DNA from: Clostridium sp.
Lineage (GTDB): Bacteria > Bacteroidota > Bacteroidia > Bacteroidales > Bacteroidaceae
DNA length: 64,000 nucleotides
Assembly: GCA_023663705.1 (NCBI GenBank)
Contig: JAMPGY010000002.1
Coordinates: forward strand, 175,615-239,614
Direction: 5' to 3'
Each line of letters opens with the position of its first letter. Position 1 is the stretch's first letter. Shown here piece after piece: positions 63,390 to 64,000 of this stretch. A model generated the notes under the pieces. It was not told the origin of the DNA. It searched no databases and worked only from the letters and a program-made list of their open reading frames with translations. Made by a program: the position numbers and the translations under genes.

Positions 63390-63772
63390 AAAACAATTGT
63401 CTTTTTGTCTTTATTACATATAATTATATTATCATAAATCTTGTTATTTGTGCAAAGTAATTTCATTTTGATATTTCCTGCAATTATTATAGCATAAAAA
63501 TGTTTTTCTTTTACTCATTATTGCAAATTATACCATAAATATTGATTTTGCATTGCAATTATCAACCATAGTCGATGATTTTATGGTATAATGTAAATTA
63601 CGATAATATTTTAAAAAAAATATCTTTGTTTTTGTTCGTGATTTCCAATAAGAAACTAATTTCGCACAAGAAATCTGTCGTCTTGGCAACAAGATAAGGC
63701 AAAGTGAATGAACTTTTAATATACAATCGTTGCAAATTGTGTATATATGAATAAGGTATAAAGAGAGAGAAT
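63390..63772. promoter_or_regulatory. Divergent regulatory region between gltB and the glutamine-amidotransferase gene
   Basis: A 383-bp AT-rich region with no coding sequence. It contains a 13-bp perfect inverted repeat, ATTATACCATAAA (63527-63539) and its reverse complement (63580-63592), 40 bp apart, a candidate operator pair. TATCTTTG at 63621-63628 is a plausible -7 box for the rightward gene. No convincing promoter for gltB was seen. Confidence 0.5.
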
Positions 63773-64000
63773 ATGGAACCGCTAAAACACGAATGCGGCG
63801 TTGCGATGATACGCCTATTGAAACCACTTTCTTATTATGAACAAAAGTATGGCACTTGGTTGTATGGACTGAACAAACTTTATCTGTTGATGGAAAAACA
63901 GCATAACCGTGGGCAGGAAGGTGCCGGATTGGCTTGTGTAAAGCTCCGTGCCGATGCCGGTGAGGAGTATATGTTCAGGGAGCGCGCCTTGGGAGCGAGT
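63773..64000 (+). CDS. Amidophosphoribosyltransferase-like glutamine amidotransferase (5' part)
   Basis: The first 76 codons of a gene cut by the right window edge. They read as the start of a class II glutamine amidotransferase of the PurF type, as in the longer (~630-residue) Bacteroides proteins of this name: a candidate nucleophile Cys8 in HECGVAMIRLL and the QHNRGQEGAGLACVKL segment. The ATG at 63773 is preceded by AAGAGAGAGA. Unlike the PurF-like gene at 48954-50393, the cysteine is kept, although seven residues precede it, so propeptide removal would be needed. Whether it makes phosphoribosylamine or something else cannot be judged from this part. Confidence 0.85.
   Translation, partial: MEPLKHECGVAMIRLLKPLSYYEQKYGTWLYGLNKLYLLMEKQHNRGQEGAGLACVKLRADAGEEYMFRERALGAS

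Overview
The window reads as chromosomal DNA of a Bacteroidales bacterium (Bacteroides/Prevotella relatives; the genus cannot be fixed from sequence alone). The grounds are family content (DUF4270, DUF5686, DUF5715 and LptD-like proteins, C10 peptidase, secreted glycosidases with Por-type sorting tails), gene orders typical of Bacteroides (phoH-purC-menG-aroE, panC-panD, gltB-gltD-asnB) and Bacteroidetes-type promoters (TTTG, about 20 bases, TAnnTTTG), several of which show both boxes at the right spacing. Coding is dense; no rRNA, tRNA or CRISPR array was seen.

Layout. 0-4.2 kb: a possible gene remnant, a DUF4270 lipoprotein, a half-length starch-synthase-like protein and divergent panC-panD. 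4.2-7.4 kb: a gene-free repeat island interrupted by an IS1634-family element with a frameshifted transposase and an unusually long 81-bp target duplication. 7.4-21.5 kb: housekeeping genes (NhaD antiporter, ttcA, an NfnA/NfnB-like fusion flavoprotein, serS, an AspT-type transporter, phoH-purC-menG-aroE, DUF5715, dus). 21.6-29.1 kb: secreted or envelope proteins (GH43 arabinanase-like enzyme, a basic low-complexity secreted protein, an RsiV-like lipoprotein, a large multidomain glycosidase) and a nitroreductase/DUF2520 pair. 29.2-34.5 kb: an apparently orphan cobalamin riboswitch upstream of an SGNH-SGNH-MBOAT operon that probably O-acylates an envelope polymer. 34.6-39.6 kb: mscL, a tiny lipoprotein ORF, gapA, a Gate-domain membrane protein and a DXS-like enzyme. 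39.6-40.4 kb: a second repeat island related to the first. 40.4-50.4 kb: heparinase II/III-like protein, LptD, HD-domain protein, C10 protease and a PurF-like protein lacking the glutaminase cysteine. 50.5-55.7 kb: a DUF5686 outer-membrane protein and a GH27 enzyme. 55.8-64 kb: gltB-gltD-asnB, divergent from a second glutamine-amidotransferase gene cut by the window edge; together these form a glutamine/glutamate/asparagine nitrogen-assimilation block.

The most unusual material is non-coding. The two repeat islands share the same components: a ~420-bp element bounded by 43-bp inverted repeats whose arms have changed together between copies, and two families of 23-bp tandem repeats. Other points of interest are the long IS target duplication, the riboswitch with no recognisable B12 gene, and an active-site-deficient PurF paralogue.
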